This document shows positions 8,630 through 16,636 of a stretch of 64,000 bases of DNA, in pieces. The stretch lies in contig CAWCAW010000008.1 of assembly GCA_963793645.1 (NCBI GenBank), positions 124,001 to 188,000 on the forward strand. The letters run 5' to 3'. The notes under the pieces are model-generated. The model was given only the letters and a program-made list of their open reading frames with translations, did not search any database and had not been told where the DNA came from. The position numbers and the translations under genes are program-made. Every line of letters begins with the position of its first letter. The first letter of the stretch is position 1. The stretch is from CAWCAW01 sp963793645. Its GTDB lineage: Bacteria > Actinomycetota > Acidimicrobiia > Acidimicrobiales > UBA8190.

Positions 8630-9316
8630 CTAGGGGCGCGGGCGGTGCGCTCGGGTGGTCTCCCGTCGTATCTCGCCGCTCAAGGCAGCGATCGCGGCGG
8701 CGTGAGGGTCGAGCCCCGCCAGCACGATGTCCACGTGGCGCTGCCACGCTTCGGGAGCAGCCCCGCCGGTGGATTCGATGATGCCGCGGATGGCCCAGAA
8801 GAGCACGATGATGTCGCTCGCCGCGCAATCGGATCGTATGCGCCCGGCATTCTGCGCCGAGCGGACGAGTTCGGCCACGGTGTGATCGAACTCGACGAAA
8901 AATTCCTTGGGCAAGGGCCGAGTCCACATGCGCGACACGCAACCCCGATGGGTGCCATAAAGGGTCGCACTGTCACGCAAGAATCTTTCGAGTCCGGCTC
9001 CGTCGCTGGTCTCGAGTGCCCGGCGGCCCGCCGCCAGGATCTGCTCGAGCAGGTCGTTCACCAGCTGCTCGATAAGAGCCTCTTTGGTGGGGAAGCGTCG
9101 GTAGAGCGTGCCCATACCCACGCCGGCGCTCTGCGCGATCTCTTCCACTGACGTGTCGAGCCCGTGAGTGGCAAACAGTTCGGCGGCTGCTTCGAGCACC
9201 CGCCGCCGGTTTTCTTCGGCGTCTCGGCGTAGAGGTCGGCCGGTGTCGTCCCCGTCGGCGCTTGGCGCGCTAGGCAGTGATGTAACGGTCCGCATGCCCA
9301 CGGGCCTACTCGGCAT
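8630..9316 (-). CDS. TetR family repressor
   Basis: This is a 228-aa TetR regulator. The DNA-binding domain occupies about residues 33-82: RRRVLEAAAELFATHGLDTS, then the helix-turn-helix around SVEEIAQSAGVGMGTLYRRF and PTKEALIEQLV. The C-terminal ligand domain is unassigned. The frame opens at 9316 and overlaps the MFS stop by 11 bp; an internal ATG at 9295 is an alternative start. It is the second gene of an MFS-tetR operon, the arrangement usual for a drug-responsive repressor controlling its own efflux pump. The palindrome at 10822-10848 in front of the operon is its likely operator. Confidence 0.9.
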   Translation of the reverse strand: MPSRPVGMRTVTSLPSAPSADGDDTGRPLRRDAEENRRRVLEAAAELFATHGLDTSVEEIAQSAGVGMGTLYRRFPTKEALIEQLVNDLLEQILAAGRRALETSDGAGLERFLRDSATLYGTHRGCVSRMWTRPLPKEFFVEFDHTVAELVRSAQNAGRIRSDCAASDIIVLFWAIRGIIESTGGAAPEAWQRHVDIVLAGLDPHAAAIAALSGEIRRETTRAHRPRP

Positions 9317-10775
9317 CTACCAAGCCGGCGGCCGCCACGATGGCGCTCTCCCCATGCTCAACAACGTGGGCGCTGTCGAGCAGCGCCATTTCGTTGCGCC
9401 GGGCCGAGGGGATGATCACGCAGGCCGCGGTGGCGAGCACAGCGGAGATGGTGAGAAAGGCGAAGCCGTTGCGGTAGCCGCTCAAGGCGGGGAACCCGTG
9501 GAAGCCAAGGTGGGAGGTGACGATGGTCGCCATTACCGCCGTGCCGATCGACCCTCCGATGGTACGGATGTTGGCGTTCATGCCACTGGCCACTCCGACC
9601 TGGTGCGCGGGCACCGACTCGACGATCAGGTTGGACATGGCGGCGTAGGCGAAGCCGAGCGATACACCCAGCAGTGCGAGGGAGATATAGATGACCCATT
9701 GCTGGCGGTTTGCGAACGCGAGCAGACCGTAGGGTGCGATCGCCGCCATTGACCCGACCAAGAGTACGAGCTTGGATCCGAAGCGCGCCGCCAGCCGGGA
9801 GGACAACAGACCGCAGACGAACATCGTCACCGTCATGGGCACCAGGAAGAGTCCGGATGCCGTGGCACTGGCGCCGAACCCGTAGCCGACACTGCGTGGT
9901 GTCTGGACGAACTCAGGGATGAAGGCAATGGCGGCGTACATCCCGATACCGAACAGCATGGCCACCAGATTGGTCGTCCACACCGCGGGTACCCGCATCA
10001 TGCGCATGTCGATCAAAGGCTGGGTCACCGTCAGTTCGACTCGGACCCACAGCGCGCCGACGACAATGCTCGCCGCCAACAGTCCCAAGATCCTCCCCGA
10101 CGCCCAACCCCACTGTTGGCCGTAGGAGAGAGCGAGGATGAGGGCGACCAGCCACACCGAGAGAAGCGCGGCCGGACCGATGGCAAGACGCCCCGGGGAA
10201 CGCGTCGGAGACTCGGGGACGGCCACCATGGCGGTGATGGCCGCCACGACCACGACGCCGGCGGGGATCCAGAACAGCCAGTGGAAGCTGAGCGCCTTGA
10301 CGATCGGACCGGCCAGGACGATGCCCGCCCCGGCGCCCACCGCCAGGAGGGCCGCCGCGATGCTGATACTCGAGCGCACTTTGTGACTGGGGGCTTCGTC
10401 TCGGATGATCCCGAACGACAGGGGGAGCACAGCGCCGGCTACCCCCTGGATGGCGCGGGCCACGATCATGACGGCGATCGTGGTGGCCAGCGCGGCCAGT
10501 ACCGATCCCAGAGCCAGGACGAGGAGCACGCCGACGAGCACCTTCTTCTTCCCCACGATGTCGCCGTAGCGACCGAGGATCGGCGTGGCGACCGAGGATG
10601 TGAGGAGGAAAATGGTAAGTACCCAGGTCACGGTGTCTTGCGAGGTGTGCAACGCATGCTGGATGGTGGGCAGCACCGGTATCGCCATCGATTGCATCAG
10701 GGCGTAGGAGAAAACCGACACGAGCACCACGGCGAAGGTCACCGAGTAACGGCCGCTTCGCGGCGTCTCTGGCAC
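9306..10775 (-). CDS. MFS transporter, DHA2/EmrB-like
   Basis: This is a drug:H+ antiporter-type major facilitator of about 489 aa. A GTG start at 10775 (VPETPRSGRYS), with a GGAG eight bases upstream, fits the family. The frame runs much further upstream, but that part is antisense to msrA and is not protein-like. The signature between TM2 and TM3 is seen as GRYGDIVGKKKVLV, and many hydrophobic segments follow, consistent with 12-14 helices. It shares an operon with the TetR gene. Export of a toxic compound is inferred from family and context. Confidence 0.9.
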   Translation of the reverse strand: MPETPRSGRYSVTFAVVLVSVFSYALMQSMAIPVLPTIQHALHTSQDTVTWVLTIFLLTSSVATPILGRYGDIVGKKKVLVGVLLVLALGSVLAALATTIAVMIVARAIQGVAGAVLPLSFGIIRDEAPSHKVRSSISIAAALLAVGAGAGIVLAGPIVKALSFHWLFWIPAGVVVVAAITAMVAVPESPTRSPGRLAIGPAALLSVWLVALILALSYGQQWGWASGRILGLLAASIVVGALWVRVELTVTQPLIDMRMMRVPAVWTTNLVAMLFGIGMYAAIAFIPEFVQTPRSVGYGFGASATASGLFLVPMTVTMFVCGLLSSRLAARFGSKLVLLVGSMAAIAPYGLLAFANRQQWVIYISLALLGVSLGFAYAAMSNLIVESVPAHQVGVASGMNANIRTIGGSIGTAVMATIVTSHLGFHGFPALSGYRNGFAFLTISAVLATAACVIIPSARRNEMALLDSAHVVEHGESAIVAAAGLVDAE

Positions 10776-10821
10776 GAGGTAGCTCCAATCGGGGTGGGGC
10801 GGGGACGTGGTGAGGATATCA

Positions 10822-10848
10822 AACCGGAGTGGAGGTTCCGCTCCGGTT
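10822..10848. promoter_or_regulatory. Putative TetR operator upstream of the MFS-tetR operon
   Basis: This is a 27-bp inverted repeat with perfect 8-bp arms AACCGGAG and CTCCGGTT separated by 11 bp. It lies 47 bp upstream of the MFS start codon. Arm length and spacing fit a TetR dimer site, and the adjacent gene pair has a TetR regulator. Binding is inferred, not shown. Confidence 0.6.
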
Positions 10849-10867
10849 ACTAGAATGCAGGTGGGCC

Positions 10868-10894
10868 CCGGTGACCGGTCACGGCCGGTGACCG
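10868..10894. promoter_or_regulatory. Direct/inverted repeats upstream of msrA
   Basis: Two copies of CCGGTGACCG start at 10868 and 10885, 17 bp apart. The first copy extends into a perfect 12-bp palindrome, GTGACCGGTCAC (10871-10882). They lie 77-103 bp upstream of the msrA start, between it and the TetR operator candidate. An unknown regulator of msrA could bind here. Confidence 0.35.
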
Positions 10895-10970
10895 ACGGTG
10901 GAGATTGAAGTGGGGCTGGGACAATGGCGCCGAGCTCTTCGAACGACCCGACAACGCCAGGAGGTAATCC

Positions 10971-11489
10971 ATGAGTGAGCAGACCGAGAGGGCGATCCTC
11001 GCCGGGGGATGTTTCTGGGGCATGCAGGACCTGATCCGCAAACGCCCGGGCGTCATCGCCACCCGCGTGGGCTACAGCGGAGGGGACGTCGCCAATGCCA
11101 CGTATCGCAACCACGGCTCTCACGCCGAGGCCATCGAGATCACGTTCGACCCGAACCAGACCTCCTACCGAGACCTGCTCGAGTTCTTCTTCCAGATTCA
11201 TGACCCGACCACGGTCAACCGTCAGGGCAACGACAAAGGGACGAGCTACCGCTCGGCCATCTTTTACCTCGACGACGAACAACGCCGCGTCGCCGAGGAC
11301 ACCATCGCGGACGTGGAGGCATCCGGGCTGTGGCCCGGCAAGGTCGTCACCGAAGTCGCCCCCGCCGGTCCGTTCTGGGAGGCTGAGCCCGAGCACCAGG
11401 ACTACCTGGAGAACTATCCCAATGGCTACACCTGTCATTTCCCGCGTCCCGGCTGGGTGTTGCCCCGGCGCAACAGTGCCGCCGTCTGA
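10971..11489 (+). CDS. msrA: Peptide-methionine (S)-S-oxide reductase
   Basis: MsrA reduces methionine-S-sulfoxide in proteins and free methionine using thioredoxin. The 172-aa sequence carries the catalytic GGCFWG with the nucleophile at C14, the family stretches VGYSGGDVANATYRNHGSHAE and HDPTTVNRQGNDKGTSYRSA (read with small gaps), and one later cysteine at about C155 in GYTCHFPRP, the probable resolving residue. The start is fixed by a very strong AGGAGGTAA ribosome-binding site. It is divergent from the MFS-tetR operon and followed 36 bp later by a small acidic protein gene. Confidence 0.96.
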   Translation: MSEQTERAILAGGCFWGMQDLIRKRPGVIATRVGYSGGDVANATYRNHGSHAEAIEITFDPNQTSYRDLLEFFFQIHDPTTVNRQGNDKGTSYRSAIFYLDDEQRRVAEDTIADVEASGLWPGKVVTEVAPAGPFWEAEPEHQDYLENYPNGYTCHFPRPGWVLPRRNSAAV

Positions 11490-11525
11490 TCGGGCCCAGC
11501 CCAGAACGTTGCGGAGAACGAAACC

Positions 11526-11879
11526 ATGAGCGAGAACGACGATTGGTCACCAGACGAGCCCCTGGGCACCGAAGCCTTCGAACAAGGTGACGAGGCGCTC
11601 GACGAGGACTCCCGGATCGATCCGGCTTTCATCGAAGAGGTCGAGCAGGACCCCTCCCTCGATCGCACCCTTCAAGTGGACGAGCGTGAGATCGAAGAGG
11701 CAGGGGCAGAATTCGACGACCCCGAAGATCTCGTCACCCTCGAAGGAGGCATGGACGACCCCGATGGTCTCGGAGGGCCCACCACACGGGCCCGGTCTCG
11801 CCGTGAGGACAGCGAGGGCTGGGATCTCGACGCACCCGTAGCGCGTGATGACGACGCTGATGGGGACTCGACCGACTGA
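11526..11879 (+). CDS. Small acidic protein of unknown function
   Basis: This 117-aa protein is very rich in Asp and Glu, with repeated features such as DEALDEDSRIDP, LDRTLQVDEREIEEAGAEF and EGGMDDPDG. It has no cysteine, no membrane segment and no catalytic motif, and is probably partly disordered. The composition recalls actinobacterial DUF5709-type proteins, but I am not certain of that. It follows msrA by 36 bp and may be co-transcribed. Confidence 0.7.
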   Translation: MSENDDWSPDEPLGTEAFEQGDEALDEDSRIDPAFIEEVEQDPSLDRTLQVDEREIEEAGAEFDDPEDLVTLEGGMDDPDGLGGPTTRARSRREDSEGWDLDAPVARDDDADGDSTD

Positions 11880-11973
11880 CACGTAGTTCGTCCCGGACGA
11901 CGATTAGCCGCCATGTGGGGGGTGGTGGGGCCCTCCCAAGCTTCGGGCGCTTCGAAATCGTAAATTGCCGTCC

Positions 11974-14199
11974 ATGAAGCGACCAGGATCTCGGTGGTCT
12001 AGGCCCACACTGGTGGCGGGCGTGTTCGTGATCGTTGCCCTGTTGTCGCTTTCGACGGCAGCCGCGGCGTCTCCTTCCGGGACTTTCACCCAGGTTGAAC
12101 TCCAAGGTGTAGTCACCAACCTGGCCGATGTGGCGTGCTGGCACAGCCAAGTCTGTTTCGCCGTCGGACAGGAAGAAGCCGGCCAGGGCCGTCGCCAGGG
12201 CGTGGTGCTGTCGTCCACCAATGGGTCCGACTGGGTGAGCTTGTCCATACCGGCGGCGACAGGGCTGCTGTGGGTGTCGTGTCTCAGCGCGCGCCGCTGT
12301 GTGGCGGTGGGGTCCGGCTCCAACAATCAAGGCGTTGTCGTCGCCACCACCAACGGATCGACATGGGCTCCGGTGGCCGTACCCGCCGGGACCGTCTCGT
12401 TGAACTCGATCAGTTGCTCCGCCAACACCTGTGTGGCGGTGGGATCAGTACTCGTCCAAGACGCCTACGAGACGAGCGTCATCGGAACATCGGACGGAGG
12501 GACATCGTGGTCCAACCGTCCATTGCCGCAAGCGCGCTCCGAGGCGTATGCCGTCGACTGCATCGACGCCACACACTGCTGGGTGGCCGGGAGCGGTGCG
12601 TATGTGACCCACGACGGTGGCTCGACATGGCAGACCAGGGACCCATCCAACGGGTGCGAGACGGGCGGCACCCTGTGCGCCCCGACCTACAGCGTGCTCG
12701 ACGCGGTCACCTTTGTGAGCCCACTCGACGGTTGGACGGCGGGAGGCGATCAATGCGGTGGGGAGCACGTCACCCAGTGCTCCGGCGTGATTTTCCACAC
12801 TACCGACGGGGGTGCGACGTGGACCCAGTGGGATAGCTATGCGCTCGCGCACTATCCCTTCGTGGACGACATCGCCTGTACGACTGATGTTTCCTGCACG
12901 GCGGTGGCCCAGACGTTTCACGACACGGACATCCTGACGACGTCTGACGGCACTGGCTGGCAGGACGCACAAGCCCTGGGCGTCACCCTCAATGCGGTGG
13001 CCTGCTTGAGCCCGAGCCGATGTGTGGTGGTCGGCTCAGACCCCGAGGGATCTGGGTATATCGCGTCCACCGGTTCGGCTCTTACGTCGACGCCGGCTCC
13101 ACCTCGGGTACCGGTGGCGACCTCCCAGCAATCGACAATTGCATCGGCGCTGGCGCCCATCAACAAGGCCTTTCCGCTCGATCGTCACACGTTGCTCGAT
13201 GCGCTGATCACCATCGTCGCCATGGTGCTCGTCACGTTTCCCGCGCAGTTGTTCAATCGGACATTGGACGAGAACCGCGGTGAGATTCGGGCCATCGCCA
13301 TACGTCGGGCTCCGTTTCTCGTCACTTTCAAGCGCGTCCTTCGCCGCATGAAGACAGGTTCCGGGACGGCGGGGTTCGTAGTGGTTCTCGCCTTGGGGTC
13401 AGTGATCGGAGGGCTGAACGATCCGCATTTCGGTCTCAACGGCAATGGTGTCGAAACCCTGATTGCCGTCATGTGCTCCTTTGTCGCCGGCGTCGCGCTG
13501 TGGGCGGGTGCCTCGCTTTGGTATCGACGGGCCCGAGACCTGGGGACAGAGTGGAAATTCCACGCCGTACCCGACGGGCTCCTGGTCGCCATCGTGTGCG
13601 TGGTCGTGTCCAGACTGACCCATTTCGAACCCGGCTACCTGTACGGCGTCATCGCCGGCGTCGCGTTCACCTCCGAGTTGGCGGCGACGGCGGAGGGCCA
13701 TGACGTGGCGCTCGGATCCCTGGCCGTACTGGCGGGCGCCGTTTTGGCGTGGACGTTGTTGACGCCCGTGAACCACGCCGCCACAGGCTCGCACCCCAAT
13801 CCTGTCGTGTTGGTTGTTGACACGTTCCTGGCCGGGCTATTTGTCTCCGGCGTGGTGGGAACCGTCATAAATCTGCTGCCGCTCGAATTCCTCCCCGGGT
13901 CGGCCATCGCCCGTTGGCACAAGGGGGTATGGGCGGCCATCTTCTCGGCCGCCCTGTTTCTCATGGTGCAGGTCATGTTGTTGCCCTCGGCGCGGGGCAG
14001 CCGGATCGGTGATGCGCCATTCGTGACGACGATTGTGCTCTTCGTCGTATTCGGCGCCTTGTCGATCGCGTTCAACCGGTACTTTGCTCGTCGTCACGAC
14101 GGGGACGAACAAGGCGGGCCCGAAGCCGATAAGGAGGAGGCCACCATGCTGGGTGAATCGTCGCTTCGGCCGGGGCCCGGTACGTCGGGGCCCCGCTAA
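11974..14199 (+). CDS. Secreted repeat (propeller-like) domain fused to a multi-pass membrane domain
   Basis: The ATG at 11974 gives a signal sequence (LVAGVFVIVALLSLSTAAAA) on a protein of about 741 aa. Residues 35-370 contain repeats of about 45 aa, each with a VxCxxxxxCxAVG strand and often an Asp-box-like TSDGGxxW or THDGGSTW, consistent with an extracytoplasmic beta-propeller. Residues 400-715 hold about seven hydrophobic helices. Within them, PHFGLNGNGVETL, VSRLTHFEPGYLYGVIAGVA and NLLPLEFLPG resemble the FGLLP-motif membrane proteins of actinobacteria. The tail is charged. The repeats match those in the large protein at 47382-50375. The function is unknown; an envelope sensor or assembly role is conceivable. 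Confidence 0.78.
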   Translation: MKRPGSRWSRPTLVAGVFVIVALLSLSTAAAASPSGTFTQVELQGVVTNLADVACWHSQVCFAVGQEEAGQGRRQGVVLSSTNGSDWVSLSIPAATGLLWVSCLSARRCVAVGSGSNNQGVVVATTNGSTWAPVAVPAGTVSLNSISCSANTCVAVGSVLVQDAYETSVIGTSDGGTSWSNRPLPQARSEAYAVDCIDATHCWVAGSGAYVTHDGGSTWQTRDPSNGCETGGTLCAPTYSVLDAVTFVSPLDGWTAGGDQCGGEHVTQCSGVIFHTTDGGATWTQWDSYALAHYPFVDDIACTTDVSCTAVAQTFHDTDILTTSDGTGWQDAQALGVTLNAVACLSPSRCVVVGSDPEGSGYIASTGSALTSTPAPPRVPVATSQQSTIASALAPINKAFPLDRHTLLDALITIVAMVLVTFPAQLFNRTLDENRGEIRAIAIRRAPFLVTFKRVLRRMKTGSGTAGFVVVLALGSVIGGLNDPHFGLNGNGVETLIAVMCSFVAGVALWAGASLWYRRARDLGTEWKFHAVPDGLLVAIVCVVVSRLTHFEPGYLYGVIAGVAFTSELAATAEGHDVALGSLAVLAGAVLAWTLLTPVNHAATGSHPNPVVLVVDTFLAGLFVSGVVGTVINLLPLEFLPGSAIARWHKGVWAAIFSAALFLMVQVMLLPSARGSRIGDAPFVTTIVLFVVFGALSIAFNRYFARRHDGDEQGGPEADKEEATMLGESSLRPGPGTSGPR

Positions 14200-14389
14200 C
14201 CAGACCATTCCGGGTTTTGCTGCCCATGGGCGCTCCGGCTCGGGATGTCGTGCGGCCAGCTCTGGATGGGCCAAATTGTTCCCCGACGGCACGCAGTCGA
14301 CCCCGACCACAACATCTTCGATTCGAATCGCCGTCGCCGATTGAGCGCCGAAGTCAACCTGTTCACCCGAATGGGTCCAGGCGAAATTT

Positions 14390-14465
14390 TGGCACCCCCA
14401 ACGGGATTCGAACCCGTGTTACCGCCTTGAAAGGGCGGCGTCCTCGGCCGCTAGACGATGGGGGC
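14390..14465 (-). tRNA. tRNA-Glu (anticodon TTC)
   Basis: On the minus strand the sequence folds as a full cloverleaf. The acceptor is GCCCCCA paired with TGGGGGT, the anticodon stem CCGCC/GGCGG encloses loop CTTTCAA (anticodon TTC), and the T-arm is ACGGGTTCGAATCCCGT. The discriminator is G, as expected for Glu, and the CCA end is encoded. It sits 8 bp upstream of the following minus-strand CDS's far end and is not part of that gene. Confidence 0.95.
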
Positions 14466-14473
14466 TCGAGCGA

Positions 14474-15823
14474 TCAGGGCGGAGGCAGGTTACCAGCTCC
14501 CGTCGGACGGTCAGCTGGTTCGGTGAGTTCCCACGTGGAGGCTCCGGCACCGTCGCGGACCTCGACGCCGAGGGCCTTGAGCCCGTCTCGGATGGCATCA
14601 GCGTCGGCGAAACGGCCATCGGCGCGGGCGCTGTCGCGCAACGACAGCGAGAGTTCGACATACGGGCCCACCACCTCGGACGGGTCGCGCATGGCCTGTT
14701 GGGCCAGGCGTCCCAGTTCCCCCACCATGGCTCGCACGCTGGCCCGGCCCCGGTCGAACTCGTCGGACTGCAACGTGTCGGCTCGCCACGACCACAGCTC
14801 GTCGTCGAGGGCTAACGCCGCCTCCACCATGGCCGTGGCATCTCCACGGCGACGGGCCGCCGCGAAGTCGGCTTCGCGGGCCCGGATGGCCTCGAGCAGC
14901 GGCATGGCCGTCTCGAGCGCCATCAGTGCGGCGTCATCGGGTACGTCGGCATCCGAGTCGGCGCCGATTGAGGATCCGGTGGACTTCCCCGCAGCCTTAC
15001 CGGAGCCGCCACCGGACTCCAGGTCGGCGGCCAGATCAGTGAGGTACGACAACGTCACCGTGTCGCCGGACTCGAGGCGCGCCGAACGGCCACGCGCCCT
15101 GACGGTCACGCCGCCGCGCCCGAGGACCTGCGCCGTGCGGGCGTCGAGGTCGATGACCAGTCCGGTGTGTTCGTCGACGCCGAGCACGAAGGTTCCTTCG
15201 GGCAGCTCAGTCTCGAGAAAAGCGAGGCGCTCCTCACCGAGGTAGGCAAAGCGCGTGTCGTGCGTGCCGCCCTCGGCGTTGTCGTAATGAGGGATGACGG
15301 CGACATCGAGACCGAGGGGACCGAGAAGGTCGAGGCCCGCCAGCCAGTGGGGGTCCTCGCCGACTTTGTACACCTCATAGACCGGTACTGCCACGGCGCC
15401 GAGCGCCATGGCCGCCGCCGAGGCAAAGGTCACGGCCCCGCCCAGGGCCAGCTTTTCGGCCAGTACGGCCGGCACCAACGTGTCGTGCCACTGGCGCAGC
15501 GCGTACGTGGGGCTCCCCGGTCCGGAAAAGACGAAGGGGGCGGCGGCCAGCCGAGCCACGATGCCGTCGCCGCCGGGCCCCTCGAGATCGGCAGCCGAGC
15601 GCAGCCCGGCCACCTCCAAGGACGTCCCCACGCTGTCGCGGAAATACGTCACGGCCCGCGCCGCGATGTCATCGGCGTTGGTCTGGAACCCGAAGGGGGT
15701 GTCGAGTAGGAGCCCATGGGCATGTTCGGGCCCGAGTCGTTCCACCACGAGCCGGTGGACTTTCGCCATGGTGGGAGCCGTCTCGCCAGACCCCATGACG
15801 GTGAGGAGGCGGGGAAGCGTCAC
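14474..15823 (-). CDS. Peptidase S51-like domain fused to a CysS-type C-terminal domain
   Basis: This is a 449-aa two-part protein. Residues 1-235 look like the type 1 glutamine-amidotransferase-like/S51 fold (cyanophycinase and dipeptidase E relatives): LLTVMGSGETAPTM, FSGPGSPTYALRQW, and ASAAAMALGAV at the nucleophile elbow. Residues 300-440 end in RDSARADGRFADADAIRDGL and VEVRDGAGASTWEL, which closely resemble the C-terminal anticodon-recognition tail of cysteinyl-tRNA synthetase. A Gly/Ser-rich linker joins them. The GTG start overlaps the DUF2017 stop (GTGA), so the gene follows clpS and DUF2017 in one operon. The role is unknown; the pairing suggests a link to tRNA or peptide quality control, which is speculation. 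Confidence 0.8.
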   Translation of the reverse strand: MTLPRLLTVMGSGETAPTMAKVHRLVVERLGPEHAHGLLLDTPFGFQTNADDIAARAVTYFRDSVGTSLEVAGLRSAADLEGPGGDGIVARLAAAPFVFSGPGSPTYALRQWHDTLVPAVLAEKLALGGAVTFASAAAMALGAVAVPVYEVYKVGEDPHWLAGLDLLGPLGLDVAVIPHYDNAEGGTHDTRFAYLGEERLAFLETELPEGTFVLGVDEHTGLVIDLDARTAQVLGRGGVTVRARGRSARLESGDTVTLSYLTDLAADLESGGGSGKAAGKSTGSSIGADSDADVPDDAALMALETAMPLLEAIRAREADFAAARRRGDATAMVEAALALDDELWSWRADTLQSDEFDRGRASVRAMVGELGRLAQQAMRDPSEVVGPYVELSLSLRDSARADGRFADADAIRDGLKALGVEVRDGAGASTWELTEPADRPTGAGNLPPP

Positions 15824-16329
15824 GTGTCCTCGTCCCCCCGGGTCCCCGCCACCGGCAACCCCTGAGCCAGCGTGTCGATGATCTCTCCTTGCAACATGCT
15901 GAGATAGCCGTAGACGAAGTACTGCTGCGCTTGCGCATCATCGGCGTAGGCGTCGGTCTCGATTTCGGTCATGTCCTCGGACACGTCGAGCTGCGTGCCG
16001 AGCACCAGGCGCAGCACCTCCAGAGCGTCGAGCCACTCGTGCAGCTCGTCCTCGTCGATGCTCTCGGCGCCGGCGGTGGACGCCAGCGTGTCGAGCGACA
16101 GCTGATGGCGCCGCAGTAGCCCGCTCCCCATCATCTCTCGATAGTCCGATTCCGCTTGGGCGTCGCCGGGGTAGGCGACGGGGAAGACGCGGGCCACGGT
16201 GGGGTCGTCGTGCTCGAGGAGCTCCTGGGCCTGACCCGGCAGGGCGCGCAGCAGCTCCTGCTCGACATCACTCAAGCCCGGTCGGTAGCGCCCGTGGCGG
16301 TCGCGGCGGAAGCGGCCCCGGATACTCAC
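15820..16329 (-). CDS. DUF2017 family protein
   Basis: This 169-aa protein starts at GTG 16329 (VSIRGRFRRDRHGRY); the open frame above it overlaps clpS and is unlikely to be coding. Features are LSDVEQELLRALPGQAQELL near the start and the helical IDEDELHEWLDALEVLRLVLGT (given as one conserved stretch). Both match the actinobacterial DUF2017 family, which is nearly always encoded beside clpS. The gap to the clpS stop is 7 bp. It probably acts with ClpS in regulated proteolysis, but the biochemical function is unknown. Confidence 0.85.
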   Translation of the reverse strand: MSIRGRFRRDRHGRYRPGLSDVEQELLRALPGQAQELLEHDDPTVARVFPVAYPGDAQAESDYREMMGSGLLRRHQLSLDTLASTAGAESIDEDELHEWLDALEVLRLVLGTQLDVSEDMTEIETDAYADDAQAQQYFVYGYLSMLQGEIIDTLAQGLPVAGTRGDEDT

Positions 16330-16336
16330 GGCGGCG

Positions 16337-16636
16337 TCACTGCGATCGTTCCATGGTGGCCCACAGCCCGTATTCATGGAGGCGGAACACATCGAGCTCG
16401 GCCCGCTCGCGCGGCCCCGAGGACACCACGGCGCGGCCTTTGTGATGGACGTCGAGCATCAACTTGGTGGCCTTGTCACGGCTGTAGCCGAAGAGCTTCT
16501 GGAACACGTAGGTGACGTAGGACATCAAGTTGATGGGGTCGTTCCACACGATGACGAGCCAGGGGCGATCGGCGGTTACGTCCTCACCGCTGCTCGGCAG
16601 GTCGACCTCGACGGGTTGGGCCATAGGCCCGCTCAT
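16337..16636 (-). CDS. clpS: ATP-dependent Clp protease adaptor ClpS
   Basis: ClpS delivers N-degron substrates to ClpAP/ClpCP. This 99-aa protein has the family core: LVIVWNDPINLMSYVTYVFQ, where the NDxxN segment binds the substrate N-terminus, then FGYSRDKATKLMLDVHHKG and RAELDVFRLHEYGL. The ATG at 16636 overlaps the ctaA stop (ATGA); an in-frame ATG at 16624 is the alternative. The N-terminal extension is short and acidic, as usual. Synteny with DUF2017 supports the call. Confidence 0.95.
   Translation of the reverse strand: MSGPMAQPVEVDLPSSGEDVTADRPWLVIVWNDPINLMSYVTYVFQKLFGYSRDKATKLMLDVHHKGRAVVSSGPRERAELDVFRLHEYGLWATMERSQ

Noticed and set aside
10924..10974. 16-codon ORF ending in the msrA start codon (ATGA)
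   Set aside because: There is no convincing ribosome-binding site and the length is easily reached by chance; the msrA site itself is sufficient.
10776..11438. Upstream extension of the MFS reading frame to over 700 residues
   Set aside because: It is antisense to msrA, has no transporter-like sequence, and a GTG with a ribosome-binding site at 10775 gives a normal MFS N-terminus.
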